DNA from: Anseranas semipalmata
Taxonomy: Eukaryota > Chordata > Aves > Anseriformes > Anseranatidae
Assembly: GCA_013399115.1 (NCBI GenBank)
Contig: VXAA01000862.1
Coordinates: 20,808-84,807 of the forward strand
Direction of reading: 5' to 3'
DNA length: 64,000 bases
Part shown: positions 26,405 through 37,723 of the stretch, one piece after another
How positions within the stretch are numbered: the first letter of the stretch is position 1
Layout of the letters: every line of letters starts with the position of its first letter
The notes under the pieces: generated by a model
Told to the model about the DNA's origin: nothing
What the model saw: only the letters and a program-made list of their open reading frames with translations
Database searches by the model: none
Program-made: the position numbers and the translations under genes

Positions 26405-27120
26405 CATCAGTTGAAAAGCTTTGTACAGCAAGTACTTAACTTCTATTTATGTGACATACAGCATACAAACCTGGACAGGATATGCAATTATTATTTTAAT
26501 GGATTTGAAATGGAAATGAAATGTCTCTGTCTCTAGCTTTCTGGAGGCAAAGAAAAATCTAAGAAAATGGGAGTAACTAACTAGTCAATTAAGAAAATAT
26601 CTGTTTTGATGCAAAGTGTCATCTTTTTGCTGAAATAAATCATTCCAATGGTAAAATGGTCTCTATTTTAAAAATGTTTTCGGACCATATAAAGTTAAAT
26701 AATAATAAAAAATAAATGTCTGTTGGAATTGGAGGGAAACTGGCAAGTCTGGCTCGTTGCTTGCAGTTATCTGCAAAAAGGAAAAACATGCTAAAAGGCT
26801 CTTTTATCATTCAAAGTAATCTAAGGAGCAAATCAGCACTGCAACTGCACATTTTAAAAGAAAATATAAACAGGAAATTATCTACATTTCTTGCATGGAA
26901 ATTTGATTCGGAATTTATCTTTTCTGAATACTCAGGTACATTTGAGATACATAAAACAGTAATTTATAGCTTAGAAACAGTTCCTATAAATAGCAAAATA
27001 TTTTATTTAAAACCAAACTCACTTACAGATCTTTTATTTTTGCTAAAAAAAGTTAGGTCTTTACTAATACAGAGTAATACTTGGAAGTTCTCTTCAAGCT
27101 AGTACACTAACTTGCAGCTT

Positions 27121-27150
27121 AGATTTGAAAACATAGGTATTTTCAAATCT
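27121..27150. repeat. perfect 11-bp inverted repeat with 8-bp loop
   Basis: 'agatttgaaaa' at 27121-27131 pairs exactly with 'ttttcaaatct' at 27140-27150. AT-rich arms make a weak hairpin; no terminator or RNA-gene context is visible. Confidence 0.95.
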
Positions 27151-27777
27151 CTCTGAGAACTTTTTGAGGAAATGTTTTGTTTTCCTTAAAAAAAAAAAAA
27201 AAGAAAAAAGAATTCCATATAACCAACTTTTTTTTCAGACGAGGTTGTTTCTGACGTTCTTAAGATAAAATAGCCATTTCAATTACAAATTACTGTTCCA
27301 ATTTATAATAAAGAGCAGATATATATTTTATAAATATACAACTTTATTCTTACATTTGGAAAAAATATTTTCCAAAAACCTGTTGAGGACCTTGGTCATT
27401 TTTGGATTGTGTTCTTCAGGATGTATAATTTCCATTTGTTGTTAAGTTTACCAAAATATTGTACAAAATGTTGTACAACATTATTGTACTTAAATTCATC
27501 TAATCACAGTTTTGAAGTCTGTTCTCGTTTGGCAAGGAATTCCATATGCTCTCAAAGGAAGTATTTTCTAGATGCAGGTAGATTAGGAAAACATTTAATT
27601 ATGTGTCTGAGATCATTCATTCTCCCATAATAAATCTGATTTCCTCAGTTCTAGAGTTAGCAAATACTGTCATTACACAAGAAATATCGTGACTACACTT
27701 CTACTTTGGGCCTAAACAGTTTTTAAAATATTCAATATCTCATTTTATTTCTCCTTAATATCTCTTTCTAAGTAAGT

Positions 27778-27816
27778 ATAAGTAAACATAAGAATATGAT
27801 AAGTAAACATAAGAAT
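27778..27816. repeat. perfect 18-bp direct repeat, 3-bp spacer
   Basis: 'ataagtaaacataagaat' occurs at 27778-27795 and again at 27799-27816. It could be a local duplication. There is no insertion between the copies to make it a target-site duplication. Confidence 0.97.
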
Positions 27817-28839
27817 TCATCTTGCTCCACATACCTATGCTTCAGTTTGAAGGATGTTGAGAAGCATTAGAACAGAAGTCTTTGTGTTTGAAATGCCTCT
27901 AATGTCTGCAAAGAACTCAAAATCTGTTCTGTGAACCCAGCATAGGTGTGCAGTTTACTAGAAGCCATAAATAATGCACTTGTTGATGCTATTACAAGGG
28001 TCTATATGCAGGAAGAATTTCTCTCCATGAATCTGTCTGTGAGAAAAGATAATAATGTTTGGATGCTTTTTTTTTTAATATGAAATGTTAAGATCCTACC
28101 ATGGGACTCCTTCCTATCAAAAAGCTGCAATTGCAACTGAGAGCTAATTTAGATCTAGCTTGAAGTCTGAGTGCTTGTGGTTTGTGGCTCTTGAAGAGTT
28201 AATTAGAGAACACCAGAGTTATTCTCCTCTCTTATTTAGATAACAATTTGACATGTTTATAAATTCATGAGCTGAAACTGCTCTCTACAAATACACAATA
28301 TCCTATTTTTCATTCAGCACTGTTTCCATTTTCCAGTGCCCTCCCTGACTTTGCTCATAGGTTGGAAAGTAGTGTGATGCATCATTTATGTTGTCTTTCA
28401 CCTTTATTGACTGATGGCCTCCTTTGCTGTCAATCATTTCATCGCAATCTGTCAAAAATAATGTGAAAAAATTTAGTTACTGATATGACTGAAGTGCATT
28501 CACCTGTAAACAAGTGCTTGAGACAGAAATCGGAAAGAATGGTTAGCCTAGGGTCATTCCAGTTATGGCAAAGACATAAATGGAAGTCAGATGCTAGTAT
28601 CTGATTGACAAAGTGATGAGTATTCCTCCTTTGACTGGAAGAGAGAAGAGCATTATCAATAATTATAAAGAGGTTGTTTTTCTTTTGAAAGAGGTTCAAT
28701 TTAACAGTGTGTGATCCACAGCTCTATGCAAAAGGTACTCATGAAAGGTTGTTATTTGACCTGATCGTAGTTGCCCATCTCTTCCTCAAATCCAGAAGTA
28801 CTATATCGAAACACCAACTAGCCCATAGTAGGTAAATGT

Positions 28840-29240
28840 TAGTGAGCAGCAAGTTCAAGGCTGCTCCTCAAGGAAAGAATCAGGAACTAACAGTGACCAC
28901 AGCAGTGTCCACACTGACAGTTGCAGGTTGCAGTCCCACAGCACCTCAGCTAGATGAGCAATAGTAACAGGCTCCATCAACAGCCCTAGATAAGGGGAGT
29001 GGTCCAGGGTCCATTCAGGGATTTTAGTTAGGAGCAGCAGGAGACTCTACTGGAGGAAAGGCTACAATATCGGTCCTAGGTTCATCAAGAAGGCAGGGCC
29101 AGAAACAAGATTGGAGGCAGGCACACCTATGACATAGCTCAGGCCAGGTCTGGAAGCCTAGACCCAAGCTTCAAATGAGGCTAGTCAGGGCCTTGGGGCC
29201 ATTCATACTCTTAGGGTCCTGAGAATAAAAGCATGATGTC
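28840..29240 (+). repeat. unclassified interspersed repeat, copy A
   Basis: A moderately GC-rich segment. Its right half (from about 29112, 'ggaggcaggcacacct') matches a second copy at 30375-30535 in the same orientation: both share 'gcaggcacacct', a 'ctgaag' or 'ctggaag' block, 'gatgaggctggtcag' or the like, and a 'cagggccctgataaa' type end (here 'agggtcctgagaataaa'). The wording is familiar from avian genomes, but I cannot assign a class. The AATAAA-like end would fit an LTR or a non-autonomous element. Confidence 0.6.
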
Positions 29241-29553
29241 AAAGCAAAGTTTCATCAGACTTCTCCCTGTGGTACAGGGTAAGCTATACTGAGCTACCTG
29301 ATCTGTCTTGTGCAAGGATGTATTGTATTGCTATCAAAGCACAATAATAAGGGCTATACAGGCATATCTGAGGGTATAATTTTAGTCATATATTTTTAAC
29401 TATTTGTTTATCACTGCATTGTGATTTAAACTTTCATGTCTGTTCAGTTGCTTATACCTTTACTAACTGTGGAGTATAACGGGTCATGTGTTTCATCAGG
29501 TGCAAATTGTCACTGAAAAAGGTTGGTAGAATTGTCGGGGGTAAAATACATGG

Positions 29554-30350
29554 ATCACAGAATCATGGAATAACTTACATTGGAGACGACCTCTGGGGGG
29601 ATCATCCATCTGCTCAAACAGATCTAATTAGATCAGGTTGCTCAGGACCATCTCAAATAATGTCTTGAAAAATCTCCAAGGATGGAGATTTAACATTCTG
29701 GGCACCTGTTGCAGTATTAGACTGTTCTCATGGTAAAATAAATAAATAAATAAAACTAATATCTAACTGGCATTTCCCACAAAAGAGGTTCCATGTTGAG
29801 TCCATTGCTTCTGATTTTATCATTGTGCACCTCTGAGAAGAGCCTAGCTCTGCCTTCTCTATCCTAATTCCGTATCCTAATTGCAGGCAGCAATTAAGTT
29901 TCTCCTTAACCTTCTCTTCTCTAGGCTCTACAAACCCAGTTCTGTCAGCCTCTCCTTAAATTCCATGTGCTCTATCCCTCTGGCCATCTAGGTGGCCTTC
30001 CACTGGAGCTATTCCAGCATGTCAATATCTTTCTTATACTGGGGAATCCAAAACCAGACAGAGTACAAAGATGCAATTTGACTAGTGCTGAAGAGAAGGC
30101 AAAGATCACTTCCCTGGGTCTGCTGACCATGCTTCTACTAATACAGTCAAGGATGCAGTTGACCTTTTTTGCAGCAAGGGCACACACCTTATTGCCTGCC
30201 AGGACCCTTCCTCTCTTATTCTCTGCAGAGCTACTTCCTAGAAGTACATATAAAAGCCCTTCTTGTTGTCATTGATATCTCTTGCCAAATTCAACTTCAG
30301 GCGGGCTTTGACTTTCCTAACCATGTCTGTGCATGCAGAGACAGCATGGG
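29554..30350 (-). mobile_element. CR1 LINE with internal ORF2 deletion
   Basis: Minus-strand CR1. The plus-strand left edge has the terminus-like 'gatcacagaatcatgg' and the 3' part follows. The frame 30187-29972 is the ORF2 thumb region (CALAAKKVNCILDCISRSMV). Beyond about 30232-30250 the sequence changes abruptly to the ORF2 segment between endonuclease and reverse transcriptase; on the minus strand it reads like [13 protein letters not shown] followed by NKKGFYMY. The whole palm domain is therefore missing and the linker is joined to the thumb. The copy also carries an (AAAT)n expansion at 29735-29755. Stops and frameshifts make it non-coding. Confidence 0.85.
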
Positions 30351-30374
30351 CAGTCCCCAGCAACGCTTCACAGA

Positions 30375-30535
30375 GGTAAAAGCAGGCACACCTCAGATGT
30401 AGCACAGGCTGAGCCTGAAGGCCCCAGCCTGAGTTTAAATGGAGTCCCTAGAGAGAAGGTGGGGGTAGGAGGTGTTCCAGATGAGGCTGGTCAGCCTGTT
30501 GGTGCCCTCAGGGCCCTGATAAAGACACTGAAGAA
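30375..30535 (+). repeat. unclassified interspersed repeat, copy B
   Basis: Partial second copy of the repeat at 28840-29240, matched by eye over the 'gcaggcacacct' to 'agggccctgataaa' interval, with extra sequence in the middle that copy A lacks. It directly follows the upstream edge of the CR1 at 29554-30350. Confidence 0.6.
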
Positions 30536-32420
30536 TACAGTACTGAAGTTAGAATTCACCTTTTCCAAACCTTAATATGTCATTATTCAGTTTCCCATAC
30601 TACAATCCTGAGGCAGATAAATGTCCAGTGAAAGTCAATGGTAATTGTGCTAGCAGCAGGTCTGGAGAATCAGTGCTGGAGACTTTTAAGAAAAGCTGTT
30701 TATACATTGCAATTTAAAGTATTTCAAACTTGCTCATTTCAATAAATGATTTAAGATTTTTGTAGCATTCAAAAGATCAAGAGTGAAAGTTAAATTTCAA
30801 ATCAGTAAGTCTGATATTTCTGTGAGAAAAGAAGGTAGAAGTTGGAGTGCCAGTATTTGGTTTTGTTTGGTAGAAGCTGGCTATAGGCAATATCAAAATA
30901 TTAAATCAAACAGAATGAGGGATTAGCAAATGACCCCCAAATTTGTATCCACAATTATTAATAACAATAATGAAATTTTATGTGGAATATCCCATCCCTG
31001 TGCTCTCCATACCTACAGTCACTCATAGTGAAGTTGATCTTTGTTGAACCATGCAGAACCCTCATAAATTTTGAAAAATGCATATATGTAGGGGTCCAAA
31101 TTCTTCGTTCCTTTCCTGAGGATATACAGTAGATTTTGAAAGACATAACATCTCTTGCGTTGCATGTGAAATTCATTCACAAAATATTTCAATTCCACAC
31201 ACTGCCTATATTTTAAAGTGTAATTTCAGTTATACAATTAAAAAAAAAAAAAAAAACATTGTAAAATTGTTCATACCCTAACAGCACATTGTTTTCTCAA
31301 AAAAAAAAGGGGGGGGTTGAGAAAAAGCATTACAATCTCTTATGTTAAGTGTTCTCCCAGAAAATCCAGCTGAACTTGATGGAAGTAAACAAACACAACT
31401 ATACAAAAACAGTGAAAACTATGGGAGAAAAAAAAAAAGCCTATTAAGTAAGAGGAAATAAAGGGGGCTAGAAGAAAAAATATTAGAACAAGGAGTCAGA
31501 TGGACAGGAAAAAAAACAGCATACATTTCTTTTGAAGAATTCAGTATTGGGTATTTCACTGTTTTAAATTATCAAATCACCCTCTTTATCTTTCCTCATT
31601 TGTGTCTGCTGTTTCCTTATTTGTCGACAAAGAATCACTGATTCGACAGATACTTTAATGAAACTGAAGTTGTTACCAATTTTTAAAAGTCCAATGTGGA
31701 TTTGTGTACAATGTTTCAGAAAAGCTTCATAATTAGATGACTTCAGGAATGGTCATATTTTTGTCAAAAATCTGTTTGGGTAATGAGTAGTACATGTCCT
31801 GGAGCTGGGAAAGGCTAGATGCAACCTGAGCATCTTTACCCCTGGTCAACAAAGTCTTGCCTGAAGATGAGAGAGATATAGGAAGCCAACAGCAGATTAA
31901 AATTCTGAAATTCAGTACCAAGTGTAGCTCTCTTCTACATCCACTGAGTCACACTGACATCCAGCATCTGTAGAGTATAGTTGGCAGATAAGGAAAAGAG
32001 GATATAGAAAGCTAATGAACAGAAGAGGAGACAATGTTTTCCTCCCACCAACTTAAGTAATGATATCGCATCTGTGTGAAGACTCAAGAGTGGTATATCA
32101 AAACATTGACTTTTAATTTCAACAAAGAAAATAGTTTGTAAATGAAAGGCAGATGTTATTGAGCTGATTCTAACTTGTCTGTGTGTTTGCTCATTCTTAA
32201 TGTGAGTCATGAAGTACTGTTGCGAATGCTTTTATACAAGAGGTATCACAGACAGATTTTCAGAACCAGTTGAACAGATCAGCAGCCTGCCCTGGAGCCG
32301 TGAGGTACTGAGGTCCCAGAGTTCAGCTTTCATTACAGTATTTTTTGTCACCCTTCTCTGAAGATAAAGAAAAGTAGGTACAAGAACATGGTGAAGCTGT
32401 TGGTATTATATTTGGTGACT
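30536..32420. other. AT-rich DNA without recognisable genes
   Basis: No gene or named repeat recognised. Homopolymers include an A-run around 31240-31257 and an A-run followed directly by a G-run around 31301-31317. Confidence 0.55.
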
Positions 32421-32883
32421 TCATAGAATCATAGAATTGCTTGGGTTGGAAGGGACCTTAAAGATCATCTGGTTCCAACCCCCCTGCCATAGGCAGGGAT
32501 GCCACCCACTAGATCAGGTTGCCAAGGGCAATCCAACCTGGCCTTGAACACCTCCAGGGATGGGGCATCCACAACATCTCTGGGCAACCTGTTCCTGTGT
32601 CTCACCACTCTCACAATGCAGAATTTCTTCCTAACATCTAGTCTAAATCTATCCTCTTTTGTTTAAAACCATTGCCCCTTGTCCTATCATTATCTACGCA
32701 AGTAAAGAGTCCCCCTCCATCCTTTTTATAAGACCCCTTTAGGTATTGAAAGGCTGCAATGAGGTCTCCCTGGAGCCTTCTCTTCTCCAGGCTGAACAAG
32801 CCCAGCTCTCTCAGCCTCAGTCCAGGTAGATGACATTGGTTGGTCTTCCCTTGTCAACTGATGCAGTCACTCCATCATAGAAG
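32421..32883 (-). mobile_element. CR1 LINE, internally deleted, running into an assembly gap
   Basis: On the plus strand it begins with 'tcatagaatcatagaatt' and 'gggttggaagggacctt', the CR1 3' terminus, and covers the 3' untranslated region and the end of ORF2 (minus-strand [13 protein letters not shown] text). At about 32815-32822 it switches without spacer to the reverse transcriptase motif A region. The minus strand reads [20 protein letters not shown] then D, where canonical copies continue into SKAFDTV. Roughly the palm domain after motif A and the upper thumb are missing. The remaining upstream part is lost in the gap. Confidence 0.85.
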
Positions 32884-33535
32884 NNNNNNNNNNNNNNNNN
32901 NNNNNNNNNNNNNNNNNNNNNNNNNNNNNNNNNNNNNNNNNNNNNNNNNNNNNNNNNNNNNNNNNNNNNNNNNNNNNNNNNNNNNNNNNNNNNNNNNNNN
33001 NNNNNNNNNNNNNNNNNNNNNNNNNNNNNNNNNNNNNNNNNNNNNNNNNNNNNNNNNNNNNNNNNNNNNNNNNNNNNNNNNNNNNNNNNNNNNNNNNNNN
33101 NNNNNNNNNNNNNNNNNNNNNNNNNNNNNNNNNNNNNNNNNNNNNNNNNNNNNNNNNNNNNNNNNNNNNNNNNNNNNNNNNNNNNNNNNNNNNNNNNNNN
33201 NNNNNNNNNNNNNNNNNNNNNNNNNNNNNNNNNNNNNNNNNNNNNNNNNNNNNNNNNNNNNNNNNNNNNNNNNNNNNNNNNNNNNNNNNNNNNNNNNNNN
33301 NNNNNNNNNNNNNNNNNNNNNNNNNNNNNNNNNNNNNNNNNNNNNNNNNNNNNNNNNNNNNNNNNNNNNNNNNNNNNNNNNNNNNNNNNNNNNNNNNNNN
33401 NNNNNNNNNNNNNNNNNNNNNNNNNNNNNNNNNNNNNNNNNNNNNNNNNNNNNNNNNNNNNNNNNNNNNNNNNNNNNNNNNNNNNNNNNNNNNNNNNNNN
33501 NNNNNNNNNNNNNNNNNNNNNNNNNNNNNNNNNNN
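32884..33535. other. assembly gap (652 N)
   Basis: Unbroken run of N between two minus-strand CR1 copies. The long frames computed across it are artefacts. The gap probably hides more CR1 sequence. Confidence 0.99.
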
Positions 33536-34098
33536 ACAGAATCACAGAATCTTTTTGATTGGAAGAGACCTTCACGATCACCTAGTCCAACCTAAGACCT
33601 AACACTAACAATCCCTCCACTAGACCATGTCTCCAAGCTCTGCATCCAAACGTCTTTTAAATACATCCAGGGATGGTTACTCGACCACTTCCCTGGGCAG
33701 CCTGTTCCAATGGCTCACAACCCTTTCAGTAAAGAAATTTTTCCTAATATCTAACCTAAACCTCCCCTGTCGCAACTTCAGCCCATTCCCCCTTGTCTTA
33801 TCGCTTGACACATAGGAGAAGAGACCAATCAGATCCTCTGTCCCTAAGGACAGTGTCCCATGGGACCTCGTCCACTAAATCTTTGAACAACTGGAAGTTT
33901 GCTCTTCTAAAGTTGAAGGTCCTGACTTTGCTCTTTGCCAGGCCCACATCCCTCGAGACCACAAACTCAACCAGGGCATGGTCACTGCAACCCAGACTGC
34001 CTCCAATCTTAACCTCTGTAATGAGGTCATCCACATTGGTGAGCACCAGGTCCAGTAACGCTTCTCCTCTGGTTGGTTTGTCTAATACCTGACTTGCA
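33536..34098 (-). mobile_element. CR1 LINE: endonuclease fragment fused to the 3' end, RT absent
   Basis: On the plus strand 33536 to about 33825 is the CR1 3' end ('acagaatcacagaatc', 'cctgggcagcctgttccaatg', 'cttgtcttatcgcttg'). From about 33840 to 34098 it is a different ORF2 region: minus frame 34046-33798 reads MLTNVDDLITEVKIGGSLG, then CSDHALVEF, then [23 protein letters not shown] is the C-terminal catalytic motif (Ser-Asp-His) of the APE-type endonuclease that nicks target DNA for LINE integration. No reverse transcriptase motif lies between endonuclease and 3' end, so the whole RT is missing. The endonuclease is itself cut off at about 34098 before its N-terminal half. Confidence 0.88.
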
Positions 34099-36715
34099 GA
34101 AGATATTACAGAGAATCATCTATTCCAGATTAATGTGAGATTTCTTGTGGAAAAAGTGACAGGTTGGAATAACACAAACGTATAGGCTCCTACAATCCAA
34201 AATGGGCTAGGCCTATGTGTCCTCTGCGAGGGTTCCTGGTGGTGCGTGCAGTGCTGGAAAATTGGTGTTATTGTCAGGTTACCACAGGCCTCCTTTTTGC
34301 CTTTGCTCCTACTGAGAGTACTTGGTTCACCTGGTTTTATACCTTATTCAACAGTCTTTTTGTAATTAATCATTGTCTACTTTTCAATGGCAATCATACC
34401 ACCATATAAGTCATTCCATTAATCAGCCCTTCTCAATACTTTTCCCTGTATTCTTGCTGGGCTCTCACACTGAAATGGCATCTGCCATCAGCTATGCTAA
34501 GATGCCAAATAAATAGAGGGAAAGATCACAAGGAGGTCACATTTTAAAAAGACACAAAATTCAAACCTCCAGTCATTCCTAGCACTTGGGACTGATTTTA
34601 GACCTACTGTCTTAGAATAGATGATCATACAGGATTCAGAATGCTATCATTTGGCAGCTTAAACACTAATAGGTGTGCTGCATAAGGGCTATTTCAGAAA
34701 ACAGTGAAACACAAGTAACAAGCAGTAATGAAGAGGGTATATTTCCTATTCCAGCTTTTATCATTTTTCTTATAACAAGTACTGGTCCTCGGGGTTCTAT
34801 TGGAAAGGGATTTAAAAAACAGTTTCACACAAAATTATGGAAAATCTATATATTACCTCACATTCCCGTGTGAGTGTAATGTAAGATGAAGAAACAGAAA
34901 TTCAGTACTTCACATGTAATGGAATGCTGCTTTAGTTTGACAGGAAATAGACATTATCTTCATTTTTTACTACAGAAGTGAATATATTTTTCATAGGAGA
35001 GCACCTGTGATTATAGCACTATCCTTCAATTTACCTTCAAATCGCTTCCCTATCATTAATCTAAAAAGTACTTTACCTCGTAACACCTCATTCCTAATCT
35101 GTAAAATGGGAATCGTACTATTCTACAATGCAGGGGTTTTATGTCAAATGCTCAAATAAAAAGGTACTATTGGTGATATAATTATCTTATGTAGGTAAAT
35201 TTTGATGAGAGGGAAGAGATATAAATATATGCAGTCTGGAGATATAACCGTCTGAGCACAGCATCTGTAAAAATGTCAACATGAAGATAGAGAAAAGCTG
35301 TTTAGGTGATATACACAGCTATAATTATGACTAATAGGATGAGGTTTTAAGAAGGAGCATTAAAGGTGAATATCAATAAAAGCTCTCTGAGAATGATACT
35401 AAAGTGTAGCTCACTTTCAAATGACGCCAACGGAGAGGAATGTTGTTAGACAATTGAATTAAAAAATGCTGAAAATAAATTGTAAATCATAGTGTTGCAT
35501 TATTTGATTGGATAGCAACTGTAAAATCTCTCTATAATTCCAATTGCTGTGGTTTTTTCTCCTTCTGAGAGAGAAAAAGAAGAAGAAAAAGTGGTGTTGG
35601 GGGGGGATTTGTCATAACTTCTGCTACTGATTATTTTGACATACTTTGATTAAAAAATGACCACTAGCATTCTCTACTCAAAATGCATCTTGAAACTTTG
35701 GGATGTTTCAATCATAATAAAGCAGACCTTTTGCTTTAACATAATATGCTAGTATTTTATTGGGGTTTATGTAGTCGTGAATGTTATGTGAAATGATCTA
35801 AGACTTTCATTGAAACCTTCTCCATGGAAATTTTCAGCTGAGTAGAAAATATTTTTACTTTGCACTTTAATCCTAATAATATATAATTTTTTATTGTTAT
35901 GGTTATTTTCCATAACTGGTTACAATGAAGATTGTGGACCTTCTATTTCATTACTATTCAGTGAAACCATTTGTGTTTTACAAAGAGAGAGGAAAAGCAT
36001 CTGCAATAATCAAAGTTTCAAGACTTATAGCTTCCTTCTAGTATTTGGTCACTTAAATATATACAATCCATATTTATATAGTAACCTTTATATGAGTTAC
36101 CCAGCGTTCTTCACAAATAAATCATACAAGAGTAATATATCTCAAATAAAGCCATGTTTGAAGTGACATGTTGCCATTTTGCTTGTAAAAATGTTCCAAA
36201 AAACAGCACATTGAATATTTGCTGGAAGCAAGCACTACACCCAGGATGCCAGCAGAGAAATGTTGTTTCAAATCATTATTTTCTTTATTCAGTGACTGAA
36301 GTAACAAATCACAGAGTACACCAACTGAGATAAAAATAAATCATAAGCATTACTGGAAACAAAATAACAGTGACAATAAAATATGAAAATCTTAGATGCA
36401 AAATTTGGCATTGTGTGAAAATCACTGGGTCTCTTTTGTGTTCTTAACAGCTCTGGAAAGTATGTTATCTGGCTTCATATAGCTGCACCTTCATTTTTGG
36501 CATTAGATGAACATGTTTTTGTTTTAAACCTCAGTAACTTAACATTGATCAGAAATACAGATATGTGAATCCTTCTTCCAAAAAGAAGATGATGCAGTTT
36601 GGATATTGAGTATTTAACAAAACATGGTAAGCCTACTATCCTATATACATTCAAATTTAAATTTAAATTCTGTGTCTTCCATTATATTGAAGTCCTCAAG
36701 TTTGAGTTTGTCTAA
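34099..36715. other. AT-rich DNA without recognisable genes
   Basis: No gene, RNA or named repeat recognised. Short open frames (up to 90 codons at 35894-36166) have no motif. Confidence 0.55.
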
Positions 36716-37723
36716 AGACATGGAGTTCAATCTAGTTTGTGGCTGGTCACTGATGGTGTTCCCTAGGGCACAGTGTTGGGGCCACTTTTATTTAATGTTT
36801 TTATCAGTAATTTGGATGTGGGGATCAAGTCCACTGTCAGTAAATTCACAGGTGATACCAAGTTAGGCAGGATTGTCGATCTTCTTGAGGGTAGGAAGGC
36901 TATGTGGAGGGATCTGTATAGGCTGGATTAATGGGCGAATCACGTGATGTTCAACAAGGCTAAATGCCAGGTCCTGCACTTCGGTCACAACAACCTCATC
37001 CAGAGGTATGGACTTGTGGAAGAGTGGCTGGAGAGTTGCCTGGCAGAAAGGGACCTGGGGGTAGTGGTCGACAGCAGCTGAATGTGAGCCAGCAGTGTGT
37101 CCAGCAGTGTCCAGAGGTGGCCAAGAAGGCCAGTGGCATCCTGGCTTCAATCAGAAGTGGCATGGCCACCAGAACTAGGGAAGTTATTATTCCCTTGTAA
37201 GCGGCACTGGTGAGACCATACCTCAAATACAGTGTTCAGTTTTGGGCTCCACACTATAAGAAGGCTATTGAGTTGCTTGAGTGCATGCAGAGAAGAGCAA
37301 CAGAGCTGGTGAAGGGACTAGAAAACAAGACTTATGAGGAGCAGCTGAAGGAACTGGGGCTGTTTAGTCTGAAGAAAAGGAGGCTGAAAGGAGACCTCAG
37401 AGCTTTCTGCAACTACCTGCAAGGAAGTTGCAGCGAGGAGGGTCTTTTCTCAGGTGACAAGTGATAGGGTGTGAGGCCTTAAGTTGCACCAGAGGAGGCT
37501 TATATTGGATATTAGGAAGAATTTCTTCACAGAGTGGGTGGTAAAGCAGTGGAACAGGCTGCCCAGGGAAGTGGTGAAGTCCTCATCCCTGGAGGTATTT
37601 AAGAGATGTGTGGGCATGGCAATAAGGGACATGGTTTGGTGATGGGTCTTGGTAGGTCAAACTGACAGTTGGACTTGATGATCTTGAACGTCTTTTCCAA
37701 CCTAGATGATTCTATGATTCTAT
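36716..37723 (+). mobile_element. CR1 LINE, 5'-truncated, 1.0 kb
   Basis: Plus-strand CR1, beginning inside the reverse transcriptase ('ggtgttccctagggcacagtgttgg' region) and ending with 'ccaacctagatgattctatg' and a second octamer at 37723. It includes the complete 3' untranslated part ('ttggatattaggaagaattt', 'ggctgcccagggaagtgg'). It is collinear with no internal loss, so it serves as an internal standard for the deleted copies nearby. Confidence 0.95.
36767..37464 (+). pseudogene. CR1 ORF2 RT C-terminal relic
   Basis: Decayed C-terminal part of CR1 ORF2. The catalytic box at 36845-36856 reads FTGD in the context SKFTGDTKLG; canonical FADD has lost its first Asp, so the polymerase site is dead. 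The open frame 37210-37464 is the thumb and C-terminal region: [20 protein letters not shown], then [21 protein letters not shown] stop interrupts the part between (near 37079). There is no start and no endonuclease. Confidence 0.92.

Larger units (their letters stand above)
23600..28839. other. AT-rich DNA without recognisable genes
   Basis: No gene or named transposon recognised. It includes a T-tract (about 24907-24926), A-tracts (about 25663-25681 and 27187-27200), CAA and GTT microsatellites, and two notable inverted repeats listed separately. A 128-codon plus-strand frame at 26716-27102 has no recognisable domain and a composition like its surroundings. Confidence 0.5.

Noticed and set aside
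26716..27102. 128-codon plus-strand frame without repeats
   Set aside because: Longest featureless frame in unique sequence, but AT-rich like its surroundings, without recognisable domain or supporting promoter; treated as chance.
32817..33595. 251-254-codon open frames on both strands
   Set aside because: Formed by reading through the 652-N gap; real residues at the edges are CR1.
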